In this document: one piece after another, positions 1 to 8,697 of the stretch
How positions within the stretch are numbered: the first letter of the stretch is position 1
Layout of the letters: the number at the start of each line of letters is the position of its first letter
Origin: Bacteroidales bacterium
GTDB lineage: Bacteria > Bacteroidota > Bacteroidia > Bacteroidales > Muribaculaceae
Assembly (NCBI GenBank): GCA_014800795.1
Contig: JAAVFL010000016.1
Location: forward strand, 1 to 41,507
Direction of reading: 5' to 3'
DNA length: 41,507 nucleotides
Notes under the pieces: generated by a model
What the model was told of the DNA's origin: nothing
The model's database searches: none
What the model saw: only the letters and a program-made list of their open reading frames with translations
Translations under genes and position numbers: made by a program

Positions 1-58
1 AATAGAGATAGTTATTATATTTGTAAAATTTAGGAATCATGAGTTCTAAAAATAGTCC

Positions 59-337
59 TTACTTATCTGCTACATTGATTCTGCGATGATATACTTCTAA
101 ACCATGATCGCGACATGATACTTCTATATACTTTCTATCTTTTGAGACAGTATAATAAACCTGATCACGTCCGAGATATTCATCATCTACATAGATCTCA
201 ATCTGACGTTCCTGGCAGAACAGGCCAATAGTTTTCGTCGTTTTGCACGAAGATATACCTAAGAATACAACTACCAACGGGAGAATATACGTTGATCGCT
301 TAAAATGTATCTGTAATGAATGACTAATATGTCCCAT
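59..337 (-). CDS. Small predicted lipoprotein, function unknown
   Basis: A 92-residue protein with a lipoprotein signal: a basic start, a hydrophobic stretch (about residues 17-30) and a lipobox ending ISSC with the acceptor Cys at residue 31. The mature part is only about 60 residues and contains four further charged, beta-prone segments but no motif I recognise. It is expected to sit lipid-anchored in the envelope. The gene lies just downstream of a probable structured RNA on the same strand, and the RNA's T-run ends about 45 bases before the ATG, so the RNA could be either independent or a leader for this gene. I see no separate promoter in the short gap. The ORF is intact and the lipobox is convincing, but the function is unknown. 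Confidence 0.6.
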   Translation of the reverse strand: MGHISHSLQIHFKRSTYILPLVVVFLGISSCKTTKTIGLFCQERQIEIYVDDEYLGRDQVYYTVSKDRKYIEVSCRDHGLEVYHRRINVADK

Positions 338-383
338 ATTCTGTGGGAATTATTATTGATCCTAGCTCTCAAAGGATCAACCT

Positions 384-698
384 AAAAAAAAAGCGTGAGA
401 GCCGTACTGTGTTGCTCGTCCCACTCGTTGAGGCTCTGGAAATGCCCGGTATAGTTGAACGAGCAAACTTGCAGAAGCCTCACGCGAAATATGTAAATAA
501 ATCAATTGCAAACGCTCGCGCGCTCGCAGTTGATATGATATACATATCCACATGGCATCTACCGCTTGCCACATTCCTGACTATACCAAAAGAAATTTTC
601 CAGATTTCAACGAGTCAAGAAAGAGCGTCAAGTAAACGCTTTAAAATGTCTGCCGATCCCTCCCACATTACCCTGATCGGGCTTCTGCGATGCGATCT
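384..698 (-). ncRNA. Candidate structured RNA, about 315 nt, unclassified
   Basis: No credible protein is encoded here, yet the minus strand has a complete transcription unit. A promoter lies at 705-735. The 3' end is a terminator-like fold: GCGTGAGGC (485-477) pairs with GCTCTCACGC (402-393) with one bulged base, followed by nine T (392-384). Inside it, TTGCTCGT and ACGAGCAA (412-419/459-466) form a second stem. Further hairpins towards the 5' end include an AGCGT/ACGCT stem near 626-645 and a GATATG/CATATC stem near 530-547. It lacks the tmRNA CCA-type 3' end, the RNase P GAGGAAAGTCC core and the SRP tetraloop motif. It may be a free RNA or a leader of the downstream lipoprotein gene. The structure is seen by eye only. 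Confidence 0.5.
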
Positions 699-704
699 GC
701 GTTG

Positions 705-735
705 CAAAATTAAATATAATTTTTGAATGTACAAA
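705..735 (-). promoter_or_regulatory. Bacteroidota promoter for the candidate RNA
   Basis: On the minus strand a -33 TTTG (735-732) is followed by 19 bases and then TAATTTTG (712-705), an exact TAnnTTTG -7 box. Transcription would start near 698 and run leftward. No gene starts within 350 bases downstream, which is why this promoter points to an RNA gene. Confidence 0.65.
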
Positions 736-817
736 AAAACGTAAATAAAATTCACGTAGGGTGCCGCGGTACAACAGTCGGAGTTAGTTCTACGACTGTT
801 CGCTCAGGGATACAGAT

Positions 818-855
818 TATCCCCTACCTCTGAATTAATTCAGAGGTAGGGGATA
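818..855 (-). terminator. Perfect inverted repeat ending the GH92 gene
   Basis: A 38-base perfect palindrome centred at 836/837 starts six bases beyond the GH92 stop codon. No long T-run follows on the minus strand, so it may act as a strong hairpin or 3'-end stabiliser rather than a classic intrinsic terminator. Confidence 0.65.
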
Positions 856-860
856 TCGGT

Positions 861-3047
861 TTATTCGGTTGTTATCACAAGTGTTTTCCCTTTCTGAAGA
901 CGGTCGTGATCAATGAAATATCCATCCAATTTGCTACCATCGTAAGTTATTCCGGTTATTCGTTTGCCATTGCCTGTTTTCTGGATGATAAACGGTCTGT
1001 CGCCGAGGGTGAATGTTGTCTGATCGAATAGTGGTACTGATATCAGATATTCCGGATCGGCGGGAGAGTATGTGTACAGACCGATTGCATTAAGAACATA
1101 CCATGCAGACATTTCTCCGGCATCATCCATGCCTGCATATGCAAGTTTTTCCGGTCCCATATCGTAGAAACGGTTCATGATACTGTCTAAGACGGCTTGT
1201 GATTTTTCTTGTTTGCCTATAAAGTAATATGTATATGGTATATTATGTCCGGGTTGGTTGCCGTGGCAGTAATTTCCTATAAATCCGGTCATATTATGTA
1301 CTTCGAGGCCGCACCATGGTTCGGTAAACAAGGAGTCAAGTTTATTTTCAACTGCCTTATGCGATGGGTAAAGTGCAACAATTCCTTCTGGATCGTGAGG
1401 GGCATAGAAGAGTGAGTTCCAACCGTTGGCTTCCCGATACATCTGTTGGAAATATGGATAATAGGGATTATACGGCGAAAGCCATTCGCCACCCTCTATA
1501 CGTCCGCGGAAGAAACCTGTGGATCGATCAAACACGTTTCCGTAGTTTTTCGAATGTGCCATAAGTGTATTGTAATTGTCTGTATCGCCGAGTTCTTTGG
1601 CAATCTGTGCAACCGCATAGTCATCGTAAGCATACTCAAGTGTTTTTGTCACGCCTCCCTTGTGTTCATCCCAGAATGGGCAGTCGGGGAGGTTCTCATC
1701 GGCTATATAACCGTTTTTGAGGTATTCGTCAAGATATGGCCTGCCATTTTTACCCGGTACTGTAGCACTTTTAAGTGCCAGCGAATAGGCACGTGGGAGG
1801 TCGAAATCTGTAATACCTCTTTTATAAGATCCGATAATGAATGTCGGTGCATGATCGCCATGGAAGTATGAAGGGATGTACCCGTCGCTTTTTTCACCGC
1901 GGTCAATAGTGGATTTGATAACGTCGCGGGCTACGTCGGGCCGGAGCATTCCAAGAAGAATAAGCTGGTTGCGGTATACATCCCAGAATGCCGGATTACT
2001 ATAATAATTGAAGTCGGCTCCGGAAACAATGTGCCCTCTGTTGTCGCGGAAGTCTCCGTTGATATCACTCTCAAGACGTGGCATTAATGATGCCCGGTAA
2101 AGGGTGGTATAAAGCAGATTGCGATTGCGCTCCGTCGAGCCTTCAACTTTAATTTTAGACAGATGTTTCTCCCATATATCATCGGCTTCAGAGGCTACCT
2201 GATCGAAATTTTTGTCAAGCATTTCCTTTTCCATATTTTCCCGGGCGTTTTCGACACTTACCCGAGATATGCCGATCTTGATTTCCAATGGTTCTGACGA
2301 GTAGTTGTCCTTAAAATCAATCAGTGCTACCGGTGTCTGATGATTGCCGCGAGGTCCGCGATTCTCTTTTTTGTCACTATGGAGTATGGCAATTGAGTCT
2401 ATAGGTAGATTAGATAGAGCATAGTAATAAAAGCCGTTGCCCTGACGGCCGGCAAATGCATTGTCACCAATTTTCTTAATATCCCAGTCGCGGATAGGAT
2501 TCTGGTTGTGGGCTATATTTACAAGTAGCCTTTTTATGTCTCCCTTGTTGAATGTATATCGGTGGTAGCCGGCGCGTAGGGTAGATGTAAGCTCGGCATT
2601 TATGCCGTATCTGTCAAGAAATACCTGATAATATCCGGGGCGTGCGGATTCATTATCGTGTGAGTATGAGGATGCGTAGTTGTCGGGGGAAACATTGCCG
2701 GTAACCGGGAGTATCGGAAGATCAATCAGATTCCAGTGTCCCATGGCGGAATGTGCGAATCCGAGAATAGTCGTGTCTTCATATTGATAACCGGCCCCTG
2801 CACGCCACATGGTTACGGGTGTTAATTGAACCATTGCGTTCGGAAGTGTTGCTCCTGGAAAAACTTCGGCTCCCCACGTGCGTTGTTTGATTTTACGTTC
2901 ATATCCGAGATCGGCAGGATCCCATAATGTGGCGGTTCCTAATAGGGGGTTGACATGGTTCGTGAGTTTGGGCTCAGCGGATGCGGCTATGGTTGAATAA
3001 AGCGAGATACACACTATTGCCGATCGTGTCAATTGTTTTATTGTCAT
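861..3047 (-). CDS. Secreted GH92 family alpha-mannosidase-like enzyme
   Basis: A 728-residue protein with an N-terminal signal peptide (residues 1 to about 24). The GH92 signatures follow in order: the N-terminal VNPLLGT and FPGA..PNAMVQL segments, a GFAHSAMGHW loop, YREANGW carrying the likely general acid Glu539, a GNQPGHNIPY segment, and MDDAGEMSAWYV near residues 640-651 with the acidic residues expected to activate water. GH92 enzymes are calcium-dependent exo-acting alpha-mannosidases that invert configuration and trim N-glycan or yeast-type mannans. This one is likely periplasmic. It stands alone with its own promoter and terminator, and no SusC/SusD pair lies nearby, so the substrate cannot be read from context. 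The family assignment is firm. The linkage specificity is unknown. Confidence 0.93.
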   Translation of the reverse strand: MTIKQLTRSAIVCISLYSTIAASAEPKLTNHVNPLLGTATLWDPADLGYERKIKQRTWGAEVFPGATLPNAMVQLTPVTMWRAGAGYQYEDTTILGFAHSAMGHWNLIDLPILPVTGNVSPDNYASSYSHDNESARPGYYQVFLDRYGINAELTSTLRAGYHRYTFNKGDIKRLLVNIAHNQNPIRDWDIKKIGDNAFAGRQGNGFYYYALSNLPIDSIAILHSDKKENRGPRGNHQTPVALIDFKDNYSSEPLEIKIGISRVSVENARENMEKEMLDKNFDQVASEADDIWEKHLSKIKVEGSTERNRNLLYTTLYRASLMPRLESDINGDFRDNRGHIVSGADFNYYSNPAFWDVYRNQLILLGMLRPDVARDVIKSTIDRGEKSDGYIPSYFHGDHAPTFIIGSYKRGITDFDLPRAYSLALKSATVPGKNGRPYLDEYLKNGYIADENLPDCPFWDEHKGGVTKTLEYAYDDYAVAQIAKELGDTDNYNTLMAHSKNYGNVFDRSTGFFRGRIEGGEWLSPYNPYYPYFQQMYREANGWNSLFYAPHDPEGIVALYPSHKAVENKLDSLFTEPWCGLEVHNMTGFIGNYCHGNQPGHNIPYTYYFIGKQEKSQAVLDSIMNRFYDMGPEKLAYAGMDDAGEMSAWYVLNAIGLYTYSPADPEYLISVPLFDQTTFTLGDRPFIIQKTGNGKRITGITYDGSKLDGYFIDHDRLQKGKTLVITTE

Positions 3048-3092
3048 ATGGTTATGAGCTGTATGGTTAATTGTGATGGGATAAATTTAATA

Positions 3093-3124
3093 CAAAGGTA
3101 TAAAATAAATCCAGAATCGCCAAT
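3093..3124 (-). promoter_or_regulatory. Promoter of the first GH92 gene
   Basis: Minus strand ATTG (3124-3121), a 20-base spacer and TACCTTTG (3100-3093), an exact TAnnTTTG box, about 45 bases before the GH92 start codon. Confidence 0.6.
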
Positions 3125-3375
3125 AATGAATGTCGTGTTTATTTTGTCATCTTTTACAGAGAAGTTATGACATTTCTGTCAGTATAAACATACATGGGAA
3201 ATTCCGTCAAATATAAAATTAACTTAGTAGGGGAGGACACCAACCTTTTTGGCATAAGATTTGTTTTATTAGTGAAATCAGAAACGGATGAAACCGAGGA
3301 TATATCCTCATGGAAATCTGAACTGAGTTCAATTAACTGAATAATATAAAACTAATATAAAAAACTAAAAACATT
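3125..3375. other. Intergenic leader region of dnaK
   Basis: No gene is present. The stretch holds the sigma-54-like element at 3250-3265 and an approximately 100-base dnaK leader. The leader contains a perfect 14-base palindrome (3296-3309, GAGGATA/TATCCTC) and a second short inverted repeat (TGAACT/AGTTCA, near 3319-3331). These could form a small RNA structure ahead of the start codon, but I cannot say whether it is regulatory. Confidence 0.5.
3250..3265 (+). promoter_or_regulatory. Sigma-54-like -24/-12 element before dnaK
   Basis: TGGCAT, five bases, then TTGTT, against the sigma-54 pattern TGGCAC-N5-TTGCW. The spacing is exact, the -24 half has one mismatch and the -12 half one. It lies about 110 bases before the dnaK start, and no TTTG-N19-22-TAnnTTTG pair is present here. 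The groES operon has a closer match in the equivalent place. Confidence 0.45.
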
Positions 3376-5304
3376 ATGGGAAAAATAATTGGTATTGACT
3401 TAGGAACTACTAACTCATGTGTTGCAGTTCTCGAAGGTAAAGACCCCGTGGTAATCCCCAACAGCGAGGGACGTAACACAACTCCTTCTGTTGTGGCATT
3501 CGTTGACGGTGGTGAGCGTAAGGTGGGTGATCCTGCCAAGCGTCAGGCTATCACCAATCCCGGGCGTACTATTTACTCGATCAAGCGCTTCATGGGTGAG
3601 ACCTACGACAATGTTGCGAAAGAAATAGAACGCGTACCATATAAGGTTGTGCGTGCAGACAACAATACTCCGCGTGTGGATATTGACGGACGTCAGTATA
3701 CACCGCAGGAAATTTCGGCTATGATTCTTCAGAAGATGAAGAAGACAGCCGAGGATTACCTTGGTCAGGAAGTGAAGGAGGCTGTGATTACAGTACCTGC
3801 TTACTTTAACGATTCTCAGCGTCAGGCTACCAAAGAGGCCGGTGAGATCGCAGGTCTGACAGTCCGCCGAATTGTGAACGAGCCTACAGCAGCCGCGCTC
3901 GCTTATGGTCTTGACAAGAGTAATAAGGATCAGAAAATCGCTGTATTCGACCTCGGTGGCGGTACATTCGATATTTCTATCCTTGAACTTGGTGACGGCG
4001 TATTCGAAGTAAAATCTACCAACGGTGATACACACCTCGGTGGTGATGATTTCGATCATGTGATTATCGACTGGCTTGCCGATGAATTCCTAAAAGAGGA
4101 AGGTGTGGATCTGCGCCAGGATCCTATGGCTCTTCAGCGTCTGAAAGAGGCTGCTGAGAAAGCTAAGATCGAGCTTTCATCGACAACTTCTACAGAGATC
4201 AATCTGCCTTACATCATGCCGGTTAACGGTGTGCCCAAACACTTGGTGAAAACTCTTACCCGTGCTAAATTCGAGCAGCTTGCCGACCGTCTGATCAACG
4301 CGACAATCGCTCCTTGCGAACAGGCTCTTAAGGATGCCGGTCTCAAAGCATCGGATATTGATGAGGTTATTCTGGTAGGCGGTTCTACACGTATTCCTGC
4401 TATTCAGGCAATTGTAGAGAAATTCTTCGGCAAGGCACCTTCGAAGGGCGTTAACCCCGATGAGGTAGTGGCCGTAGGCGCTGCAATTCAGGGCGGTGTT
4501 CTTTCTGGTGATGTAAAGGATGTTCTTCTTCTTGATGTTGTGCCTCTGTCTGTAGGTATCGAGACCCTCGGTGGTGTGATGACCAAACTTATCGAGGCCA
4601 ACACAACAATTCCTACCCGCAAGAGCGAGACATTCTCTACTGCAGCAGACAATCAGCCCTCGGTTGAAATCCACGTTCTTCAGGGCGAGCGTCCTATGGC
4701 TAAGGATGACAAGACTCTCGGTAAGTTCCATCTCGACGGTATCGCACCCGCACCCCGTGGTATTCCTCAGATCGAAGTGACTTTCGAGATCGATGCAAAC
4801 GGTATTCTCAACGTTTCCGCAAAGGATAAGGCTACCGGAAAGGAACAGAGCATCCGTATTGAGGCGTCGTCGGGTCTGACAGAACAGGAAATCAAGCGAA
4901 TGAAAGATGAGGCTGCTGCCAATGCTGCTGCCGATGCTAAAGAGAAAGAGCGTATCGACAAACTCAATCAGGCAGATGCAATTGTATTCCAGACTGAGAA
5001 ACAGCTAAGCGAACTCGGTGATAAGATTCCGGCTGACAAGAAGGCTGCGATCGAAACGGCAGTTGCCAAACTGAAAGAGGCTCACAAGGCGCAGGATATT
5101 GCCGGTATCGATGCCGCTATCAAGGAAATTGAAACAACCTTCGGTGCAGCTCAGCAGGATATCCTCAATGCCCAGGCACAGGCTCAGCAGGGAGCTGCCG
5201 GTCAGCCCGGTGCAAACCCCTTCCAGGGTGGTGCAGCTGGCGGCAATAACAACCCCGGCGGCGACGACCATGTGACCGACGTAGACTTTGAAGAGGTGAA
5301 ATAA
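3376..5304 (+). CDS. dnaK: Molecular chaperone DnaK (Hsp70)
   Basis: A 642-residue Hsp70. The N-terminal ATPase opens with [13 protein letters not shown], followed by the second phosphate loop [11 protein letters not shown] and the [11 protein letters not shown] segment. The substrate-binding domain starts near residue 390 with the interdomain linker [11 protein letters not shown]. The C-terminal lid ends in a Gly/Gln/Ala-rich tail and the EEVK terminus typical of bacterial DnaK. It refolds client proteins in the cytoplasm with DnaJ and GrpE, neither of which is in this window. It is monocistronic: a strong hairpin terminator follows 23 bases after the stop. Start and length match the family. 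Confidence 0.98.
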   Translation: MGKIIGIDLGTTNSCVAVLEGKDPVVIPNSEGRNTTPSVVAFVDGGERKVGDPAKRQAITNPGRTIYSIKRFMGETYDNVAKEIERVPYKVVRADNNTPRVDIDGRQYTPQEISAMILQKMKKTAEDYLGQEVKEAVITVPAYFNDSQRQATKEAGEIAGLTVRRIVNEPTAAALAYGLDKSNKDQKIAVFDLGGGTFDISILELGDGVFEVKSTNGDTHLGGDDFDHVIIDWLADEFLKEEGVDLRQDPMALQRLKEAAEKAKIELSSTTSTEINLPYIMPVNGVPKHLVKTLTRAKFEQLADRLINATIAPCEQALKDAGLKASDIDEVILVGGSTRIPAIQAIVEKFFGKAPSKGVNPDEVVAVGAAIQGGVLSGDVKDVLLLDVVPLSVGIETLGGVMTKLIEANTTIPTRKSETFSTAADNQPSVEIHVLQGERPMAKDDKTLGKFHLDGIAPAPRGIPQIEVTFEIDANGILNVSAKDKATGKEQSIRIEASSGLTEQEIKRMKDEAAANAAADAKEKERIDKLNQADAIVFQTEKQLSELGDKIPADKKAAIETAVAKLKEAHKAQDIAGIDAAIKEIETTFGAAQQDILNAQAQAQQGAAGQPGANPFQGGAAGGNNNPGGDDHVTDVDFEEVK

Positions 5305-5327
5305 ATTATAATAATCTCAATCCATAT

Positions 5328-5366
5328 AAATGGAGTGTAACTCAGAAGGTTACACTCCATTTTATT
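5328..5366 (+). terminator. Intrinsic terminator of dnaK
   Basis: A perfect 14-base-pair stem (5328-5341 with 5349-5362), a 7-base loop and a T-rich tail, 23 bases after the dnaK stop. Confidence 0.85.
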
Positions 5367-5413
5367 TATTATGATAAATATTCTGCAGCGTTTGTCATTA
5401 AGCCACATAAAAA

Positions 5414-5446
5414 TTGACTTCGGTTCAGCCTGTTTTCGTAACTTTG
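5414..5446 (+). promoter_or_regulatory. Promoter ahead of the small ORF
   Basis: TTGA (5414-5417), 21 bases, then TAACTTTG (5439-5446), an exact -7 box. A transcript would start near 5453, about 20 bases before the ATG at 5474. Confidence 0.5.
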
Positions 5447-5473
5447 ACGTTGAATAAGAAAAGATTATAGATT

Positions 5474-5626
5474 ATGTTGGAAGAACAGATGAATAGTTAT
5501 TGGCTCACGTCGATGGAGGATCCGGGCGATGAACGCATGGCTCAGATCATGCGCGAGGTTGCTGAGGATGCCCGTGAAAGTACCCGTAGGGATGCAGAAC
5601 GTGTGGCTGCAGGCATTCAAATTTAA
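5474..5626 (+). CDS. Hypothetical 50-residue acidic protein
   Basis: ATG at 5474 to TAA at 5624-5626. The product is helical and charged. It opens MLEEQMNSYWLTSMEDPGDE and continues with a run of Glu, Arg, Asp and Ala that looks like one amphipathic helix. It has no signal peptide, membrane segment or cysteine. Support comes from a good promoter placed at the right distance and from protein-like amino-acid composition. The homology is unknown to me. It sits between dnaK and two decayed genes, so it may itself be a relic, but the frame is clean. Confidence 0.5.
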   Translation: MLEEQMNSYWLTSMEDPGDERMAQIMREVAEDARESTRRDAERVAAGIQI

Positions 5627-5695
5627 TCTTTAATCTTGGCTGAGATTGTGGCATTGCAGGCGATGCGTTCCTGGCGCTCCATGGCCATTTCATGA

Positions 5696-5823
5696 TCATT
5701 GCGGGCCGCTTGAATATGTTTCAAACAGATGAAAAGCCACTACTATCATGGCTACTACACACGTAGTCCGTCGAGGATTTCAAACCTCGGTTTTGAAGAT
5801 AGAGGGATCGTTTCTGATGCCAT
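5696..5823 (-). pseudogene. Decayed N-terminus of an acyltransferase-3 family membrane protein
   Basis: From ATG 5823 the frame reads through PRFEILDGLR, the hallmark opening of membrane acyltransferase-3 proteins (usually continuing G-V-A-A). A single missing base in the next glycine codon shifts the frame. In the neighbouring frame the family sequence resumes as VVAMIVVAFHLFETYSSGP and then stops at 5696-5698. About 41 of an expected 350 or so residues remain. A TAATTTTG box sits just upstream on the minus strand. Further left, an unrelated-looking minus-strand frame ends at 5623 with ...RQERIACNATISAKIKD. I cannot place it, but it may be a fragment of another gene. Confidence 0.75.
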
Positions 5824-5916
5824 AAACTTGATATTTGATTTTTTGGCGCAAAATTAGTAAGACTTTCTTATACAATATTTGTCTATATTTCATATTTTTT
5901 GAATTATATTTGCATC

Positions 5917-6749
5917 GTGAATTCATGTGCGTTTATATTAGATGATGTTTGCGTAACTCCAGACCGCCAGATCGGAAGGCATTCCCATCCGCAGTAGGAG
6001 CTGTCGCTGTTAATCTGCGGGGCTGGCGTCCGCACTATCGGCAATCATTCAGAACCGATGACACAGGGTGAAATTATCCTTATACCACCCAATATCGCTC
6101 ATGTGTGGGAGTTCGATCCCACTCATACTGATCACGACGGGAATATAGCCAATATTACAGTATTTTTTGATACGGCAACTCTCGATAGTCTTGCGCTCAT
6201 TATCCCTGAATATGGCGCCGTCATAAATAAGCTGAAATCCTTGAGTGAGGCTATTAAGATAAGTGGAGAGTCATACTGCAATGTAAATGAATTGCTGATG
6301 TCTATGCGCGGTATGACACCTGAGGCACGTGTGCCAAAAATGATTGAACTGCTGGGAACGATAGCAGGTGCCGGCAACTGCGTATCGGTTGGCCGGAACA
6401 ACGCCCTAAGCATAGCTGAACTACGGCTTGAAAAAGTGAGGACATTCTGTAATTGCAATTATGCCCGTGAGATATCGCTTGATGAGATTTCGGCATATGC
6501 GGAAATGAATAAATCGGCCTTTGCACTTTCATGCGTCGGCATGCGGAAATGAGTTTTTCTGAGTTTGTAAACAATATTCGTCTGGAAAGAGCGATAGAGA
6601 TGCTTTGCAATACAGACAAAAATATAGCTGAAATAGCTTACGACACAGGCTTTGCTAATGTAACATACTTTAACCGCATTTTTCGCAGAAAGTTTAAATG
6701 CGCTCCCAAATCAATAAGAATGGATCATGGTAGATTTAAAGCCGTTTAA
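5917..6749 (+). pseudogene. Broken AraC-family transcriptional regulator
   Basis: The reading frame carries an AraC-type cupin N-terminus (DDVCVTPDRQIGRHSHPQ, then ELSLLICGAGVRTIGNHSEP, then GEIILIPPNIAHVWEF). A TAG at 5995-5997 sits exactly where family members have Tyr (HPQYEL). The C-terminal HTH domain is split by a one-base deletion just before 6531: the upstream frame ends in MNKSAFALSC, while the downstream frame holds MRRHAEMSFSEFVNNIRLER and the second helix-turn-helix (NIAEIAYDTGFANVTYFNRI). An exact TATATTTG box at 5905-5912 survives. The original start codon is unclear; GTG 5917 is only a placeholder. With two independent lesions the gene is very likely inactive unless the assembly is wrong. 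Confidence 0.8.
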
Positions 6750-7137
6750 AATTGCATTTAAGGAGGAGGAATTCCTTGATTTGGGGATCGAGAGCAGACG
6801 GTCTCCTTCAGATGCCAGGATTTGTCTTTTCACTGTTTTATTGAATCCTGTTGTTTATCAATTGAGATCATTATTGCCGGAAGAATATATGGGCAGTTAT
6901 CACAATTCCGATGCAAATGTGTCGGGTTTGTGTTAAGTGAAATTTTTTATCGGTATAGTGGTGTATATTTCAACACGGCAGTTGTGGTTTTTATATTTTT
7001 TTAATCTAAATTTGTAGTCAGGAATCCGTTATACAAGCTGACTATCGGTATTCATCGTATTGCGACCTTGTGCGGATACCGTTGTTACTGCATGTTTATA
7101 AAAATAATATACGCACAAATCTAACGATTGTAAACTT
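6750..7137. other. Intergenic region before the histidine kinase, with its promoter
   Basis: No convincing gene. An open frame at 6727-6936 has atypical composition and overlaps the end of the AraC relic. A promoter-like pair GTTG (6981-6984), 22 bases, TAAATTTG (7007-7014, exact -7 box) would start the kinase transcript near 7021, leaving a leader of about 115 bases. A short palindrome (AGGAATTCCT) lies near 6766. A cognate response regulator gene is absent. Confidence 0.45.
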
Positions 7138-8568
7138 ATGTCGGTCAAACGGATGTCAAGGCTTCAGTGGAAACTCTATTTCCCGCTTGTGGGAATGTTG
7201 TGGCTCATCATCGGTATCACGATATGCTATTTTGTGAGACATGAGCAACTTCGTCAGAAAGACAATCTGGAGAATCGTCTGATGAATGTGAATAATACTG
7301 TGATCGAGGCATATGAACATGGCGCCGACTTGCAGGAAACGGTAGAATTCATACGTCTGTTTACCGACAATACTACATTAACTCCGTTACGGATCACGGT
7401 TTACGATAAAGGTGGCAATATGGTTGCTGATAACCCAGAAGCCACTATCAAACTGTACGATGATAATGGGATACCGAATTCCGAAATTTTAAAACTTGTT
7501 GATAAACATGATAGTACAACAGTTGTCGATATGATATATGACAATTATGTAACTATGATATGTTCTAAAGAAAGTAAAGACGGACAGATATACTCACTTG
7601 CAGCGCTGCCATATGAAGGTGAGGTTCTTGCTTTCCTGAGCATAGATCCGATGGTGTGGCTGGTGGTTATTATACTTGGGCTGCTGACCTCGGTACTGGC
7701 ATATATTGGAGTTAGAGCCGTATGTCGCAATGTGTATATGCTGAAGGATTTTACTCAGGCTATCGCCGATGATACCCTTCCTGAAGATACAGAATTCGAT
7801 AACTTTTCCAATGATGAACTTGGCGATGTGTCCCGAAATCTGCTTACGGTGTATCGTGAGAAAATTCTTGCACAACGGGAGAAGGTTCACCATGAACGAC
7901 AGATCTGCATGAATATAAGTCATGAACTCAAAACCCCTGTGGGAATAATCAAAGGGTATGTTGATACAATTGTAGGTGATGATTCTCTTCCTGAAGAGAT
8001 GAAAGCTGTCTTTATGTTGAGAATACAGCAGAATATAGACCGTCTGTCAGGCCTTGTGAGTGATGTAAGCATGGTGATGCGTCTGGCAGAGAATAATAGC
8101 GCGTTGAAATGTTCTCCGATAGAACTATATGATCTCACCCAAAGATTGTCTGAAGATATAGTTCAAAGTGGTATTGCTCACGATATGGTATTCCGCTTTG
8201 ATATACCGGAAGGATGCAAGGTGATGGGTCATGAGTCCCTACTTACCAATGTGTTATTGAATCTGGTGAATAATTCTGCCAAATATTCGGGTGGAACAGA
8301 GATGTCATTGAAATGGGTGAAGGAAGCCGACGGATTTCATTGGTTTGAATTTGCCGATAATGGAACCGGGGTAGATGAGAAGCATTTAAACCGGCTTTTT
8401 GATCTGTTCTACAGGGTTGATTCCGGCCGGTCTCGTAAGAGCGGTGGAACCGGCTTGGGTCTACCTCTTGTTCAGAGAGTTATCAGGGCTATGGGGGGAG
8501 AAATAAAGGTGGAAAATGTTTCAACCGGAGGTCTGAAATTTATATTCAGTATACCTCAGGCAAACTAA
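7138..8568 (+). CDS. Membrane sensor histidine kinase (orphan)
   Basis: A 476-residue two-component kinase of the inner membrane. Transmembrane helix 1 is at about residues 12-32, an extracytoplasmic sensor domain covers about 33-165, and helix 2 is at about 172-195. A HAMP-like linker follows. The H-box MNISHELKTP has the phosphoacceptor His262. The ATPase carries the N-box NLVNNSAKYSG, the G1 box DNGTGVD, the F-box LFYRVDS and the G2 box GGTGLGLPLV. All catalytic motifs are present. No response regulator gene is adjacent on either side: upstream is a decayed AraC gene, downstream a convergent gene. Its partner must be encoded elsewhere or has been lost. The sensed signal is unknown. Confidence 0.93.
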   Translation: MSVKRMSRLQWKLYFPLVGMLWLIIGITICYFVRHEQLRQKDNLENRLMNVNNTVIEAYEHGADLQETVEFIRLFTDNTTLTPLRITVYDKGGNMVADNPEATIKLYDDNGIPNSEILKLVDKHDSTTVVDMIYDNYVTMICSKESKDGQIYSLAALPYEGEVLAFLSIDPMVWLVVIILGLLTSVLAYIGVRAVCRNVYMLKDFTQAIADDTLPEDTEFDNFSNDELGDVSRNLLTVYREKILAQREKVHHERQICMNISHELKTPVGIIKGYVDTIVGDDSLPEEMKAVFMLRIQQNIDRLSGLVSDVSMVMRLAENNSALKCSPIELYDLTQRLSEDIVQSGIAHDMVFRFDIPEGCKVMGHESLLTNVLLNLVNNSAKYSGGTEMSLKWVKEADGFHWFEFADNGTGVDEKHLNRLFDLFYRVDSGRSRKSGGTGLGLPLVQRVIRAMGGEIKVENVSTGGLKFIFSIPQAN

Positions 8569-8640
8569 ACAGTCAGGACAGGCTGTCGTCACCCGGACAT
8601 GGGCAACTGCCTGTCAGATTGTAATGATATTCGAAAATAA

Positions 8641-8692
8641 AATCTCCGGATTCCGTCTGCGACAGTATGGTTCGCGTTGGAGTCCGGAGATT
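8641..8692. terminator. Bidirectional terminator between convergent genes
   Basis: A 14-pair stem (8641-8654 with 8679-8692, one G-T pair) lies between the kinase stop at 8568 and the minus-strand stop at 8698. The minus-strand side is followed by a T-rich run, so it serves that gene best. Confidence 0.75.
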
Positions 8693-8697
8693 CTGTA

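Noticed and set aside
343-726. Plus-strand open frame of 127 codons overlapping the RNA region
   Set aside because: Composition is unlike a protein, it has no promoter on this strand, and the opposite strand carries a promoter, stems and a T-run that explain the sequence better.
3415-4059. Long minus-strand open frame inside dnaK (214 codons), and another at 4177-4731
   Set aside because: Both are mirror frames created by the biased codon use of a highly expressed gene; no start signals, and products lack domain character.
6727-6936. Plus-strand 69-codon frame after the AraC relic
   Set aside because: Overlaps the relic's end, has an odd composition and no recognisable motif; more likely chance.
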